Shown: positions 16,646 through 26,851 of the stretch, in pieces
How the letters are laid out: each line of letters starts with the position of its first letter
Numbering within the stretch: position 1 is the first letter of the stretch
Origin: Paraburkholderia piptadeniae
GTDB taxonomy: Bacteria > Pseudomonadota > Gammaproteobacteria > Burkholderiales > Burkholderiaceae
Reading direction: 5' to 3'
Length of the DNA: 64,000 bases
Assembly: GCF_900007165.1 (NCBI RefSeq)
Contig: NZ_CYGY02000030.1
Span: 191,952-255,951, forward strand
Notes under the pieces: model-generated
What the model saw: only the letters and a program-made list of their open reading frames with translations
Databases searched by the model: none
What the model was told of the DNA's origin: nothing
Translations under genes and position numbers: made by a program

Positions 16646-17575
16646 TCACTCGTCCGACGGCGCCTCGGGCCACAGCAGCGGATTCGGACTGCTGCGCCGG
16701 TAGCCCGCGTCGTTCATCAGCAGATCGAGCGTGAGGCTCGCGAGATCGTCGGCGAGCGGCTCGAAGTCGTAGTCCTTCTCCTGATAGCCGATCTTGCGGT
16801 ACGTGTGGCATTCGTCGCACGATTCGGCCTTCAGCGCTTCGCTGCCGCCGTCGATGCCGTGATACGCGATGCCCTTCGTCGAATCGCAATTCGAGCACTT
16901 GACGCGCACGACGTGCCACTCCGTCGAGCACAGCCCGCATTGCAGATAGCGCAACCCCTGAAACTGCCCGCCGACGCGCACGATGCTCGCCACCGGCTGC
17001 GCGCCGCATACGGGGCATGTGCCCGGCGTGTCGAGATACGGCACGTCGCGTTCGTCGATGCGGCTCGCGATGTCCGTCCACACCACTTGCAGCGCCGCCA
17101 TCACGAACGGCGCGGACGCGGGATCGACTTCGTTGAAGCGCAGCGCGAGGACCGCATCGGCGAGCGCGTCGAGTTCCTTCGCGCTCTTCATGCGCAAGCC
17201 GTCGATCACTCGCGCGAGCGCCGGCGTCACGAGGCCGGCCGATTCGACGCGATCGAGCAGACGTTGCAGCACGTCGCGCCACACCGGATCGCGCCCGGGC
17301 GTCGACGACGGCGCAATCGGCATCGAGTGCTGCTGTGCGAGAGAAACGGATTCGGCGGAAGGCATCGACGCGCTCACTTGCGCGAGCGCCTGCTGCTGCG
17401 CGTCGACGAGCGATGCCATCAGACGGATATAGCCGCCGATCGGGCTCGCACCCGCAAGCTCGCGAAGTCGCGCGGCGCGCGTCGGGAACAGCGTCGCGCG
17501 CTCAGGCCGGCGGATGCGCGGAAGGGCCGAGTGATCGATCGATTCGATCTGGCCGGGCTCCAGGATGCGTTGCAC
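16646..17575 (-). CDS. fdhE: Formate dehydrogenase accessory protein FdhE
   Basis: This protein of about 309 aa is needed to mature formate dehydrogenase; the family is rubredoxin-like and interacts with the catalytic subunit. Paired cysteines are present in CPVCGAQPVAS, LQCGLCSTEWH, VKCSNCDSTKG and ESCDECHTYRK. The start is GTG 17575, with a TTG just upstream; AGGA is about 10 nt before. It lies between the structural fdn genes and selA, all on the minus strand. Confidence 0.93.
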   Translation of the reverse strand: MQRILEPGQIESIDHSALPRIRRPERATLFPTRAARLRELAGASPIGGYIRLMASLVDAQQQALAQVSASMPSAESVSLAQQHSMPIAPSSTPGRDPVWRDVLQRLLDRVESAGLVTPALARVIDGLRMKSAKELDALADAVLALRFNEVDPASAPFVMAALQVVWTDIASRIDERDVPYLDTPGTCPVCGAQPVASIVRVGGQFQGLRYLQCGLCSTEWHVVRVKCSNCDSTKGIAYHGIDGGSEALKAESCDECHTYRKIGYQEKDYDFEPLADDLASLTLDLLMNDAGYRRSSPNPLLWPEAPSDE

Positions 17576-17666
17576 CAATTCAGGTTCCTGCCGTTAAGGT
17601 CTGGATGGCGTCAACAGTAGCAGATATGCGGATGCAGCGCGCGCTTCCCGGCGCGCGCGCCGCCCG

Positions 17667-18302
17667 TCACTTGATGCTTTCGCGGAACCACTTCGGATGA
17701 TGCTTGCGCGCCCAGCCGAGCGTCACCGTGCCCCGCACCATCGCGCTCACGGAGCCCTTGACCCACAGCGCAGCATAGATGTGAACGATGATTCCGCAGA
17801 TCAGCACGAACGCCGCGATCGCGTGAATCACGGACGCGATGCGCAGGACCTCGATGGAAAAATAGAACGAGAAATACGCCCGCCAGATCACGATGCCGCT
17901 CAGCAGCAACAGCACGAGGCACACCACCATCAAGAAGAACAGCAGCTTCTGTCCGGCGTTGTAGCGCCCGACTTCTGGCAACCGGTCCTCGCGCGCGGCG
18001 AGCACATCCTTGTACTGACGCAGCCATTGCCGGTCGTCGTCGTTCAGATAGTTGTGATGCCAGAAGCGCAGCGCAAGAATCAGGAACGACACGAACATCA
18101 CGATGCCGATGAACGGATGCAGAATGCGCGCCCATTGCCCGCCGCCGAACAGCACGGTGAGCCAGAACATCGACGGGTGGAAGAACGCGAGACCCGACAG
18201 CGCGAGCAGGACGAACGTGATGGCCGTGATCCAGTGATTCGTGCGCTCGTTCGCCGTGTAGCGCACGATCAGATCCGGATTCTCTTGCCGATGCTGGTTC
18301 AT
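17667..18302 (-). CDS. fdnI: Formate dehydrogenase gamma subunit, cytochrome b556
   Basis: This 211-aa integral membrane subunit has four hydrophobic segments: ITAITFVLLALSGLAFF, a FIGIVMFVSFLILAL region, KLLFFLMVVCLVLLLLSGIVIW and HAIAAFVLICGIIVHIYAALW. Histidines suited to heme b ligation are present in the membrane helices. It passes electrons from the beta subunit to quinone. ATG 18302 overlaps the fdnH stop (ATGA). Longer frames upstream run through fdnH in another phase and are not used. Confidence 0.93.
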   Translation of the reverse strand: MNQHRQENPDLIVRYTANERTNHWITAITFVLLALSGLAFFHPSMFWLTVLFGGGQWARILHPFIGIVMFVSFLILALRFWHHNYLNDDDRQWLRQYKDVLAAREDRLPEVGRYNAGQKLLFFLMVVCLVLLLLSGIVIWRAYFSFYFSIEVLRIASVIHAIAAFVLICGIIVHIYAALWVKGSVSAMVRGTVTLGWARKHHPKWFRESIK

Positions 18303-19237
18303 TTGACGGGCTCCTGGGGCTTGCTTGCACGCCGCGCGCGGATATCGCGCGCTTCGTTGCGGGCGGCATCTTCGTCTTCGTCCGAGACCTCGTTCGGCCC
18401 GACGCGCGTGTAGTGGAAGAAGCCCGCCAGCGCGGCGAGCGCCATCGCGGCGACGGTGAGCGGTTTCGCGACGCCCTTCCACAATTGCACGAAGGGGCTG
18501 ATGTGCGGATCGTCGGGCAGGCCGTTGTAGAGCGACGGCTTGTCCGCATGATGCAGCACGTACATCACGTGCGTGCCGCCCACGCCCTGCGGATCGTACA
18601 GCCCCGCCTTTTCGAAGCCGCGCTCCTTCAGGTCCGCGATGCGCTCCGCAGCGTGCGCCTTCATGTCCTCTTTCGTGCCGAACACGATCGCGCCCGTCGG
18701 ACACGTCTTCACGCACGCGGGCTCCTGGCCGACGCCGACGCGATCCGAGCAGAGCGTGCATTTATAGACGCGATGATCCGCCTTCGAAAGCCGTGGAATG
18801 TTGAACGGGCAGCCCGAAATGCAATAGCCGCAGCCGATGCAGTTTTCCTCGTGAAAATCGACGATGCCGTTCGTGTACTGCACGATCGCGCCCGGCGACG
18901 GGCATGCCTTCAGACAGCCCGGATCTTCGCAGTGCATGCAGCCGTCCTTGCGGATCAACCATTCGAGGTCGCCTTTCGGGTTCTCGTATTCGGTGAAGCG
19001 CATCACGGTCCACGAATGCTCGCTGAGATCGTGCGGGTTGTCGTAGACGCCTGTGTTGACGCCGATCGTGTCGCGCAGATCGTTCCATTCCATGCACGCC
19101 GTCTGACACGCCTTGCAACCGATGCACTTGGTCACGTCGATCAGCTTCGCGACGCTGCCCGATGCCGGCTCGCGCACGGAAGTGGGCTGCACGGTCGTGG
19201 CGGAGATGCGCCTGATATCGAGCGATTGATATGCCAT
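18299..19237 (-). CDS. fdnH: Formate dehydrogenase beta subunit, 4Fe-4S electron carrier
   Basis: This 312-aa protein has four ferredoxin-type cysteine groups: CIGCKACQTAC, CMHCEDPGCLKAC, CIGCGYCISGCP, and CTLCSDRV with ACVKTCP. A single C-terminal membrane helix (LTVAAMALAALAGFFHY) anchors it, as in FdnH/FdoH. It relays electrons from the molybdenum-selenium subunit to cytochrome b. It starts 9 bp after fdnG ends and overlaps fdnI. Confidence 0.95.
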   Translation of the reverse strand: MAYQSLDIRRISATTVQPTSVREPASGSVAKLIDVTKCIGCKACQTACMEWNDLRDTIGVNTGVYDNPHDLSEHSWTVMRFTEYENPKGDLEWLIRKDGCMHCEDPGCLKACPSPGAIVQYTNGIVDFHEENCIGCGYCISGCPFNIPRLSKADHRVYKCTLCSDRVGVGQEPACVKTCPTGAIVFGTKEDMKAHAAERIADLKERGFEKAGLYDPQGVGGTHVMYVLHHADKPSLYNGLPDDPHISPFVQLWKGVAKPLTVAAMALAALAGFFHYTRVGPNEVSDEDEDAARNEARDIRARRASKPQEPVK

Positions 19238-19246
19238 GACGCCTCC

Positions 19247-22200
19247 CTATGCCTTCTCGACCTTCACGAGGAACGACTTGAATTCCGGTGTCTGCGAATT
19301 CGCGTCGGCCACGACAGGCGTCAATGTGTTGGTGATATAGCCCGGTTTGGTGAGCCCCGTGAAGCCCCAGTGCAGCGGAATGCCGACCGTCTGCACCTTC
19401 TTGCCGTCGATCGTCAAAGGCTTGATGCGTTTGGTCACGACGGCCACGGCGACGATATGCCCGCGATTGCTCGTCACTTTCACGCGGTCGCCCGCCACCA
19501 CGCCGATCTGCTTCGCGTGCTCCTCGCCGATCTCGACGAACTGCTGCGGCTGAATGATCGCGTTTAGGCGCGCGTGCTTGGTCCAGAAGTGGAAGTGTTC
19601 CGTCAGACGATAGGTGGTCGCCACATTCGGGAAATCGGCTGCCTTGCCGAACGCCGCCTGGTCGTCCGGGAACACGCGCGCGGCGGGATTGCTGGTCGCT
19701 TGCGGATTGTTCGGATGGAACGTGTTATAGCCGAGCGGATTCTCGAACGGCTCGTAATGCTCGGGGAACGGACCTTCGTTCATCGCGTCGCGCGCGAAGA
19801 AACGCGCGACGCCTTCGGGGTTCATGATGAACGGACCCATGCCGTTTTCCGGCGGCTCGTCGAGCTTGAAGTCGGGGGTGTCGGTGCCGCTCCAGCTCGT
19901 GCCGTTCCACGCGATCAGCTTGCGTTTCGGGTCGAACGGCTTGCCGTTCACATCGCACGATGCACGGTTGTACAGCACGCGCCGGTTCGCGGGCCATGCC
20001 CATGCCCAGTTCAGCGTCTGGCCGATGCCCGTGGGATCGGAGTTGTCGCGCCGGCCCATCTGGTTGCCCGCCTGGGTCCACGCGCCGCAGAAAATCCAGC
20101 AGCCGCTCGCCGTGGTGCCGTCGTCCTTCAGTTGCGCGAAACTGGCCAGTTGCTCGCCCTTCTTCACCAGCACCTTGCTCGGGTCTTTCGGATCGGGCAG
20201 ATCGGCGAGCGCGCGGCCGTTGTACTCCATCGCCATTTCTGCGGGCGTCGGGCTTTCGGGGTTCGCGTACGGCCAGCTCAGATTGACGATCGGATCGGGA
20301 TACTTGCCGCCCTTTTCCTTGTACGCCTTGCGCATGCGCACGAAGATGCCCGACATGATCTCGAGATCGCTGCGCGCCTCGCCCGGCGGCTCCACGCCCT
20401 TCCAGTGCCATTGCAGCACGCGGCTCGAACTCACGAGCGAACCGTTTTCCTCGGCGAAGCACGAAGTCGGCAGACGGTACACTTCTGTCTGGATCTTCGA
20501 CGAATCGACATCGTTGAATTCGCCGTGGTTCTTCCAGAACTCGGACGTTTCCGTCGCGAGCGGGTCCATGATGACGAGCCACTTCAGCTTCGCGAGGCTC
20601 GCCGACGATTTGCCCTTGTTCGGCGCGGATGCGAGCGGATTGAAGCCCTGACAGATGTAGCCGTTCATCTTCCCCTGGTTCATCAGCTCCAGGCCTTGCA
20701 GCAGATCGTACGGCTTGTCGAGCTTCGGCAGATAGTCGAAGCCCCAGTTGTTGTCGGCCGTCACGGCGTCGCCCCACCACGACTTCATCATGCTGACGTA
20801 AAACGCGCGGTAGTTCTTCCAGTAGCTCAGCTGATTGGGCCGCAGCGGCTGCGACGCGCGCTTCTTGATGTAGCCCTCGTAGTCCTGCTCGGGCTCGTTC
20901 GGCAGCGTCATGTAGCCCGTCAGCAGATTCGACATCAGGCCGAGATCGGTGAGACCCTGGATGTTCGAGTGTCCGCGCAGCGCGTTCATCCCGCCGCCCG
21001 CGACGCCGATATTGCCGAGCAGCAACTGCACCATCGCGCCCGTGCGGATCATCTGCGAGCCGACCGAGTGATGCGTCCAGCCGAGCGCGTACATAATGGT
21101 GCCCGCGCGGTCCGGGGTCGCCGTCGTCGCGAGCGTCTCGCACACGTGCAGGAACTTGTCCTTCGGCGTGCCGCAGGTCTTCTCGACCATTTCCGGCGTA
21201 TAGCGCGAGTAGTGCTTCTTGAGCAGGTTGTACACGCAACGCGGATGCTGCAACGACATGTCCACTTTCACGAAGCCGTCGTCGCCGCGTTCGTAGTCCC
21301 ACGTCGACTTGTCCGGGTACTTGCGGGCCTTCGCGTCGTAGCCTGAATAAATGCCGTCGTTGAACGCAAAGTCTTCACGGACGATGAATGGAAAGTCCGT
21401 GTAGTTCTTGACGTAGTCGTGCTGGATCTTGTCGTTCGTCAGCAGATAGTTGATCACGCCGCCAAGGAACGCGATGTCGGTGCCCGTGCGGATCGGCGCA
21501 TAGAAGTCCGCGACGGACGCCGTGCGCGTAAAGCGCGGATCGACGACCATCAGCTTCGCCTTGTTGTGCGCCTTCGCCTCCGTCACCCACTTGAAACCGC
21601 ATGGGTGCGCTTCGGCCGCATTGCCGCCCATCACGAGAATCACGTCCGCGTTCTTGATGTCGACCCAATGGTTCGTCATCGCTCCACGGCCAAACGTCGG
21701 GGCAAGACCTGCCACCGTCGGGCCGTGTCAGACACGCGCCTGGTTGTCGAACGCGAGCATCCCCATGCTGCGCACGGTCTTGTGCGTCAGATAGCCGACC
21801 TCGTTGCTGCTCGCCGACGCCGCGAGCATGCCCGTGGTCAGCCAGCGGTTGACCTTCTTGCCGTCGGGCGTGCTCTCGACGAAGTTCGCATCGCGGTCTT
21901 CCTTCATCAGCTTCGCGATGCGATCGAGCGCGTCGTTCCACGAGATGCGTTGCCAGTGATCCGAACCGGCAGCACGATACTCGGGATATTTGAGGCGGCT
22001 CTCGCTATGGATGAAGTCGAGCAGGCTCGCGCCTTTCGGGCACAGCGTGCCGCGATTGACGGGGTGATCCGAGTCGCCTTCAATATGAATGATGCTCGTC
22101 GTCGCGTTCTTTGCGCCGTCGCCGAGGCCATACATCAGAATGCCGCAGCCGACTGAGCAGTAAGGACACGTGTTGCGTGTTTCGGTAGTACGAGCCAGTT

Positions 22201-22318
22201 TGTACTGACGGACTTCGGCGAGCGCGGGTTCAGGCGAGAAGCCCAGCAGGGCCAAACTCGATCCCGTTAGCGTGCTCGCCGTCACCTTCAGGAACTGACG
22301 GCGGGACATTTGCAGCAT
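19247..22318 (-). CDS. fdnG: Formate dehydrogenase-N/O alpha subunit, selenocysteine-containing
   Basis: Read through an in-frame UGA at 21728-21730 (codon 197), the protein is 1023 aa and closely matches E. coli FdnG/FdoG. The residues around the Sec codon are NQARV-U-HGPTVAGLAPTFGRGA. The N-terminus carries a twin-arginine signal (MSRRQFLK) and a 4Fe-4S set (CPYCSVGC ... GTLCPKG). The C-terminal molybdopterin-binding domain is complete. The enzyme oxidises formate in the periplasm. The UGA is not a mutation, because a SECIS hairpin follows it and selA, selB and selC are in the same gene run. ATG 22318 has GAGAGG upstream. Confidence 0.96.
21685..21730 (-). promoter_or_regulatory. Sec UGA codon with bacterial SECIS hairpin
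   Basis: UGA is at 21730-21728. Directly after it, CACGGCC (21727-21721) pairs perfectly with GGCCGTG (21691-21685). The apical part reads GGCA-GGTCT-TGCC, the GGUCU loop known to bind SelB in E. coli fdnG/fdhF. The hairpin lies inside the coding sequence, as bacterial SECIS elements do. Confidence 0.92.
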
Positions 22319-22584
22319 GATCGCCTCTCGTTCTATTTGTGGGGAGGTGAGAAAAAGTATAAGTCGTTTCTTGCACGTCGTAAGCACAACAGAGCAGAAC
22401 AACAGCACGTCATATGCCTGTTGGTTCGCAGTTGTTGTATCGACATAGATAGATGGGCACGACGCTTGCGTCATACCATTGACACTCGCGGCGTGTACGA
22501 GCACTGCGATGCACGGCGAATCCGCGAGCACGTGCCTTGCTGCCTGCATGAAGTCTCATTGATATCCGCGTCAACAAGGACCTC
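22319..22584. promoter_or_regulatory. Divergent region between fdnG and the BrkB-like gene
   Basis: This region holds the start signals of both genes. A TATACT (-10 like, minus strand) lies at 22361-22356, 38 nt before the fdnG ATG. No clear -35 or FNR-type palindrome was found by eye. AAGGA precedes the plus-strand ATG at 22585. Confidence 0.35.
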
Positions 22585-23928
22585 ATGGAACTCGATTCGC
22601 TCTCCGCCGAGAAGTTGCAGTCAGTTGCGAAAAAGCAGGCGTCGTGGGCTGTCGGCGCGCTGCGGCAGTTCGCCGATAACCGCTGCGCCGCGATGGCAGC
22701 GAGCATCGCGTTCTATGCGGCCTTCTCGCTCGCGCCGACTCTCGTCATGGTGATCGCGGTATCCGGCTGGTTCTTCGGCGCGGAGGCCGCGCGCGGCGAA
22801 CTCTTTCGACAGGTGCACGGCGTGCTCGGCAACGACGCCGCGGCCGCCGTCACGACGATCGTGCAGAACGCGCATCGCAGCGGCGGAGCAGGCGGCATCG
22901 CCGCTGTCATTTCGTTCACGATGCTCGCGGTCGGCGCGTCGGCGACGTTCTCATCGCTGAACAGCGCGCTCAATGTCGTCTGGCCATCCGAAACGCCACG
23001 CGCGTCGAGCGTGATGGCGCTCGTGCGCGTGCGGCTGACTTCGTTCGGTCTCGTGCTCGGCGTCGCGTTCCTGCTGATCGTGTCGCTGGTGCTCGATACG
23101 GCGATCACGTTCATCGGCAACATGCTGTGGGGCGATTCGCCATATGTAGTGATCGGCAACCTGCTGCAACTGCTGGTCGGCTGGCTGGTGCTCGCCTTCG
23201 CCTTTGCCGGGCTGCTCAAGTTCCTGCCCGACGCGCTCGTGCGCTGGCGCGATGCGCTCGTCGGCGGGACGGTAGCGGCCGCGCTGTTCTCGGCGGGCAA
23301 GAAGCTCTTCGCGCTCTACCTCGCGCACGCGGGCATGGCGAATTCGTTCGGCGCGGCGGGCTCGCTCGCGGTGCTCCTGATGTGGCTGTACTTTTCGGCC
23401 GTCGTGCTGCTGCTCGGCGCCGAGTTCGCCGCCGCGCGCGGGCGCATGCACGATCCGCGCGGCGCGTGGGGTTTCGCTCCCGCCACGCCGCCCGGCAGCC
23501 GCGCGATGCTGGCGTCGGTGCTGGCCGCGTCGACAGTGGCGGCAGGCGCTGCGAAGCGCGGCTCTGTACGGGGCGCGCCGCCGCACGCAGCCGGCGTGAC
23601 GGCGGGTGCAGCCGGCCTGCCGACGGGCGCAAAGCCACGGCAATCGGCGATGGCTAAGCTCGTCGCGACGCACGACGCTGGCATCAGTAAAGCCGTGACC
23701 ATCGGCAAAACGGTCGTGAAGGCGGAAACGCACGCGACGCGCGCCGCCGCGAACACGTTGGTGCGCGCGGGCCGCACGGCAGTTGCCGCGGACCGCTACG
23801 TCCGGCGCCACCCGTGGAGCTCGGTGCTGGTCGCAGCAGGGACGGCGCTCCTTGTCGCCGCAGTGGCCGGCCGCCGCAACGGCGCCGACGATGCCGAAGC
23901 GCCGCCCGCCGCCAGCGACACCCGTTAA
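22585..23928 (+). CDS. YihY/BrkB-family inner-membrane protein
   Basis: This 447-aa protein carries the family signature near the N-terminus (NRCAAMAASIAFYAAFSLAPTLVM). Further membrane segments are IAAVISFTMLAVGASATF, FGLVLGVAFLLIVSLVL, LLVGWLVLAFAFAGLLKFL and LAVLLMWLYFSAVVLLLGAEF. The C-terminal 150 residues are an Ala-rich extension ending in another hydrophobic helix, longer than the usual family size of about 300. The function of the family is unsettled. It diverges from the fdn operon. Confidence 0.88.
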   Translation: MELDSLSAEKLQSVAKKQASWAVGALRQFADNRCAAMAASIAFYAAFSLAPTLVMVIAVSGWFFGAEAARGELFRQVHGVLGNDAAAAVTTIVQNAHRSGGAGGIAAVISFTMLAVGASATFSSLNSALNVVWPSETPRASSVMALVRVRLTSFGLVLGVAFLLIVSLVLDTAITFIGNMLWGDSPYVVIGNLLQLLVGWLVLAFAFAGLLKFLPDALVRWRDALVGGTVAAALFSAGKKLFALYLAHAGMANSFGAAGSLAVLLMWLYFSAVVLLLGAEFAAARGRMHDPRGAWGFAPATPPGSRAMLASVLAASTVAAGAAKRGSVRGAPPHAAGVTAGAAGLPTGAKPRQSAMAKLVATHDAGISKAVTIGKTVVKAETHATRAAANTLVRAGRTAVAADRYVRRHPWSSVLVAAGTALLVAAVAGRRNGADDAEAPPAASDTR

Positions 23929-24323
23929 GCGTTCGCTTCAACGGAAGCGCGCGTGCGCGATCACAACGGCACGCGGATGTCCACCCGTAACTTCGAGTTT
24001 TGCGCCGCCCCCGCCGACGACTTCTTTATTTGGAAGCGGAAGTTGCCGCATTTGATTAGACAACTTTCTTACGAGGCACTTGCACAAGAACGCGCAATGG
24101 ATACCGACTTGCACGATCACTGTCATAAAAACAACAATAATGCATAGTCAATGATTAAATATTGCCGAAAGAGCAACAATCGGTCACAAGCCTGCAATAC
24201 AAGGCGCCCAACGAGCTGTCACATTTTCGATACACCTTAATTTTTTTCAGTTCTTACACTTGGAGACACTGCGCTATTCTCCGATTCGCAACAACGAAAC
24301 CAATCATCTGCGTGGAGAAATGG
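23929..24323. other. Intergenic region upstream of the porin gene
   Basis: No gene is supported. The DNA is more AT-rich than its surroundings, with runs such as AAAACAACAATAATGCATAG and TTAATTTTTTTC, as expected for a strong regulated porin promoter and leader. GGAG stands 6 nt before ATG 24324. No confident -35/-10 pair was assigned. Confidence 0.4.
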
Positions 24324-25511
24324 ATGAAACGAATCGCACTGTCTACCCTCTCGCTGGCACTGCTCGGCGCTGCAGGCGCGGCGCATGCGCAAAGCAGCGT
24401 GACGCTGTACGGCTTGATCGATGAATCGATCCAATACGTGAATCATGCGAACCCGGCCAACAACCACCTGTTCACGATGTTCGCGGGCAACCTGCAGGGT
24501 GACCGCTGGGGCGTGAAGGGTACGGAAGACCTGGGCGGCGGCCTGAAGGCGATCTTCCAGCTGGAAAGCGGCTTCGACGTGAACTCGGGCAAGATGAGCC
24601 AGGGTGGCCGTCTGTTCGGCCGTCAGGCATACGTCGGTCTGACGCACGATGCGTACGGTACGCTGACCCTCGGTCGCCAGTACGACCCGGTCGTCGACAT
24701 GGTTCAGCCGCTGACGGCTGACAACTACTTCGGCAGCACGTTCACCACGCCGGGCGACGTCGACAACAACGACAACAGCTCGCGTACGAACAACGCAGTC
24801 AAGTACGTGTCGCCGGTCTGGGGTGGCCTCCAGGTTGAAGGCATGTACGCTCTGGGCGGCGTCGCAGGCGCGACGGGCGCAGGCCAGACGTGGTCGGGCG
24901 CGGCAACGTACGGCTTCGGTCCGTTCAGCGTCGCAGCAGGCTACCTCCACATGACCAACGGCAACACGGCAGCAGGTCGTGGCGTGAGCGCAACGAGCCC
25001 GACGCCGGGCTGGGGTCCGGGCGCAACGTCGGACGGCACGTTCGACGGCTCGACGATCAACGGCGCATACGCGTCGGCGAAGTCGATCGGCATCGCGTCG
25101 GCTGCTGGTCAGTATGTCGCGGGTCCGTTCACGTTCGGCATCCGCTACAGCTTCGCGCAGTACAAGCCGGACGGCCTGTCGGCGTTCACGCAGCAAGAGA
25201 AGTACAACGTTGCAGGCGGCTATGTTGGGTACCAGATGACGCCGGCCATGCTGCTGGGTCTGGGCTACATCTACACGCACGGCTCGGGCGACACGTCGGC
25301 AAGCTACAACCAGGTTTCGCTGGGTGGCGATTACTCGCTGTCGAAGCGCACGGACCTGTACCTGATCGGCGCATACCAGCACGCGAACGGTCACCAGCGC
25401 GCGAGCCGCACGTCGGTCGTGACGGCGGACGCTTCGGTCGGTTCGTACGGCTACCAGTCGGGCTCGTCGTCGCAAACGATCGTCAGCCTGGGTATCCGTC
25501 ACAAGTTCTAA
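24324..25511 (+). CDS. Gram-negative general porin (OmpC/Porin_4 family)
   Basis: This 395-aa precursor has a clear signal peptide (MKRIALSTLSLALLGAAGAAHA). The mature N-terminus QSSVTLYGLIDESI is the Burkholderia porin hallmark, and the protein ends with SLGIRHKF, the terminal Phe needed for barrel insertion. RWGVKGTEDLGGGLKAIFQLE is a conserved early strand pair. ATG 24324 fits GGAG 6 nt upstream and the signal peptide; an upstream in-frame extension to 24162 does not look coding. A strong intrinsic terminator follows. Confidence 0.95.
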   Translation: MKRIALSTLSLALLGAAGAAHAQSSVTLYGLIDESIQYVNHANPANNHLFTMFAGNLQGDRWGVKGTEDLGGGLKAIFQLESGFDVNSGKMSQGGRLFGRQAYVGLTHDAYGTLTLGRQYDPVVDMVQPLTADNYFGSTFTTPGDVDNNDNSSRTNNAVKYVSPVWGGLQVEGMYALGGVAGATGAGQTWSGAATYGFGPFSVAAGYLHMTNGNTAAGRGVSATSPTPGWGPGATSDGTFDGSTINGAYASAKSIGIASAAGQYVAGPFTFGIRYSFAQYKPDGLSAFTQQEKYNVAGGYVGYQMTPAMLLGLGYIYTHGSGDTSASYNQVSLGGDYSLSKRTDLYLIGAYQHANGHQRASRTSVVTADASVGSYGYQSGSSSQTIVSLGIRHKF

Positions 25512-25562
25512 TTCGAAGAACGAATGGCGTACTGCTCGAGACGTCGAGCCGTATTTCAGAAG

Positions 25563-25597
25563 CCAGCCGGAGGCGCAAGCCGAAGGCTGGTTTTTTT
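25563..25597 (+). terminator. Intrinsic terminator after the porin gene
   Basis: CCAGCC (25563-25568) pairs with GGCTGG (25585-25590) and is followed by TTTTTTTATT. It lies 51 bp past the porin stop. Confidence 0.85.
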
Positions 25598-25635
25598 ATT
25601 GGTGCTGGCTTAAATCGAGCACCCCCGCGACCGGA

Positions 25636-26547
25636 TCAACCGCGCGCTTTGGGCTTGTCGGCTTGCGCAAGGGTCTGCGCCGGACGCGCGACGGCGTCCA
25701 CAGGGGCCTCATCGGCATCGGCGTGCAGCGCGCCAGGCGCGCGATACAGCACCATCTCTCCGATATGCCCGTCGCGCGGCACATCGCCCGCGCTCCGCCA
25801 GTCCGGCTCGGGAATCTCGCTGAACACCTGCCGCAGCCGCTCGCCCCACGTGCGGTGAATCATCTGGTAATACGTGTTGTCCTGGTCGATCGAGACGAAG
25901 CGCGTCACGCGCAGCGCATCCTTTTCGTAGACGAGCAGATCGAGCGGCAGCCCGACCGAGAGGTTCGAGCGCAGCGTCGAATCCATCGAGATCAACGCGC
26001 ACTTGGCGGCTTCGTCGAGCGGTGTCGACGGCACGAGCACGCGGTCGATGATTGGCTTGCCATACTTCGACTCGCCGATCTGAAAGTACGGATTCACGCG
26101 TGACGACTCGATGAAATTGCCCGCCGCGTAGATCATGAAGAGGCGCGGACGCGGCTGCGCCACACCATTGCCGCTGGCGCTGCCATCGTGGATCTGGCCG
26201 CCGAGAATGAAGCTGCAATTGAAGTCGACGCCGAACTCTTGCAGCGCCTTCGCTTCACGCTGATGGACGTCGCGCACCGCCTGGCCGACGACGCGCGCGG
26301 CATCCGCCATCGTCGAGACGGTCCACAGCGTGGGCCGCGCCGGCTCGGCGGGTTCCGACAGCTCATGCAGCACGGCCTGCGTGAGCGACAGGTTGCCCGC
26401 GCTGAGCAGCACCAGCACGCGGTGTCCCGGCTCTTCGAACACCGACATCTTGCGCGCGGTGCTGATGTGATCGACACCGGCGTTGGTCCGCGTGTCAGAG
26501 AGGAACACGAGGCCTTCGTCGACGCACATCGCCACACAGTAGGTCAT
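25636..26547 (-). CDS. Anbu-type proteasome-like peptidase
   Basis: This 303-aa protein has the N-terminus MTYCVAMCVDEGLVFLSDTRT, which matches Anbu, the bacterial homologue of proteasome beta subunits/HslV. Thr2 is the predicted N-terminal nucleophile after Met removal. SFILGGQ and ISMDSTLRSNLSVG fit the fold's later strands. Anbu genes normally sit beside transglutaminase-like, alpha-E and circularly permuted ATP-grasp genes, proposed to make a peptide tag. Here those partners are at 43655-46968 on the same strand, with the cellulose operon in between. AGGAG lies 8 nt before the ATG. Confidence 0.85.
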   Translation of the reverse strand: MTYCVAMCVDEGLVFLSDTRTNAGVDHISTARKMSVFEEPGHRVLVLLSAGNLSLTQAVLHELSEPAEPARPTLWTVSTMADAARVVGQAVRDVHQREAKALQEFGVDFNCSFILGGQIHDGSASGNGVAQPRPRLFMIYAAGNFIESSRVNPYFQIGESKYGKPIIDRVLVPSTPLDEAAKCALISMDSTLRSNLSVGLPLDLLVYEKDALRVTRFVSIDQDNTYYQMIHRTWGERLRQVFSEIPEPDWRSAGDVPRDGHIGEMVLYRAPGALHADADEAPVDAVARPAQTLAQADKPKARG

Positions 26548-26851
26548 TTCGGTACTCCTGCGTCTCTCGATGTCTCGACATTAGACGACGTGCAGATCGG
26601 CCGCCGGATCGCCCAGAAAAAACCCGTCGCCAAAGCCGATGGCGACGGGCTCACTCTTACGCTCTCTGCGCATGGTACTGCATGCCGGCTGCTCCGCTAC
26701 AGCAGAAACAGAGTGCAAAGCGCCATCTCGCGAAAACGCCGGCCGCAATAAAAAGTCTCTCTCTTCAGATAATTGCCCGCCAATGCGCTGGCCATATCGG
26801 GCTTTTTATTCTTTTCAGACGAATGACTTTTCTCGCTAACGGCAGATGGCA
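26548..26851. other. Intergenic region, nothing recognised
   Basis: No gene, RNA or strong repeat was found. The 26700-26830 part is AT-richer (TCTCTCTCTTCAG, TTTTTATTCTTTTC) and may hold the Anbu promoter or the end of the upstream minus-strand unit. Confidence 0.35.

Noticed and set aside
21728..21730. In-frame stop splitting the formate dehydrogenase alpha subunit into two pieces
   Set aside because: The context matches the known Sec position, a SECIS hairpin follows at once, and selA, selB and tRNA-Sec are adjacent; it is recoding, not a pseudogene.
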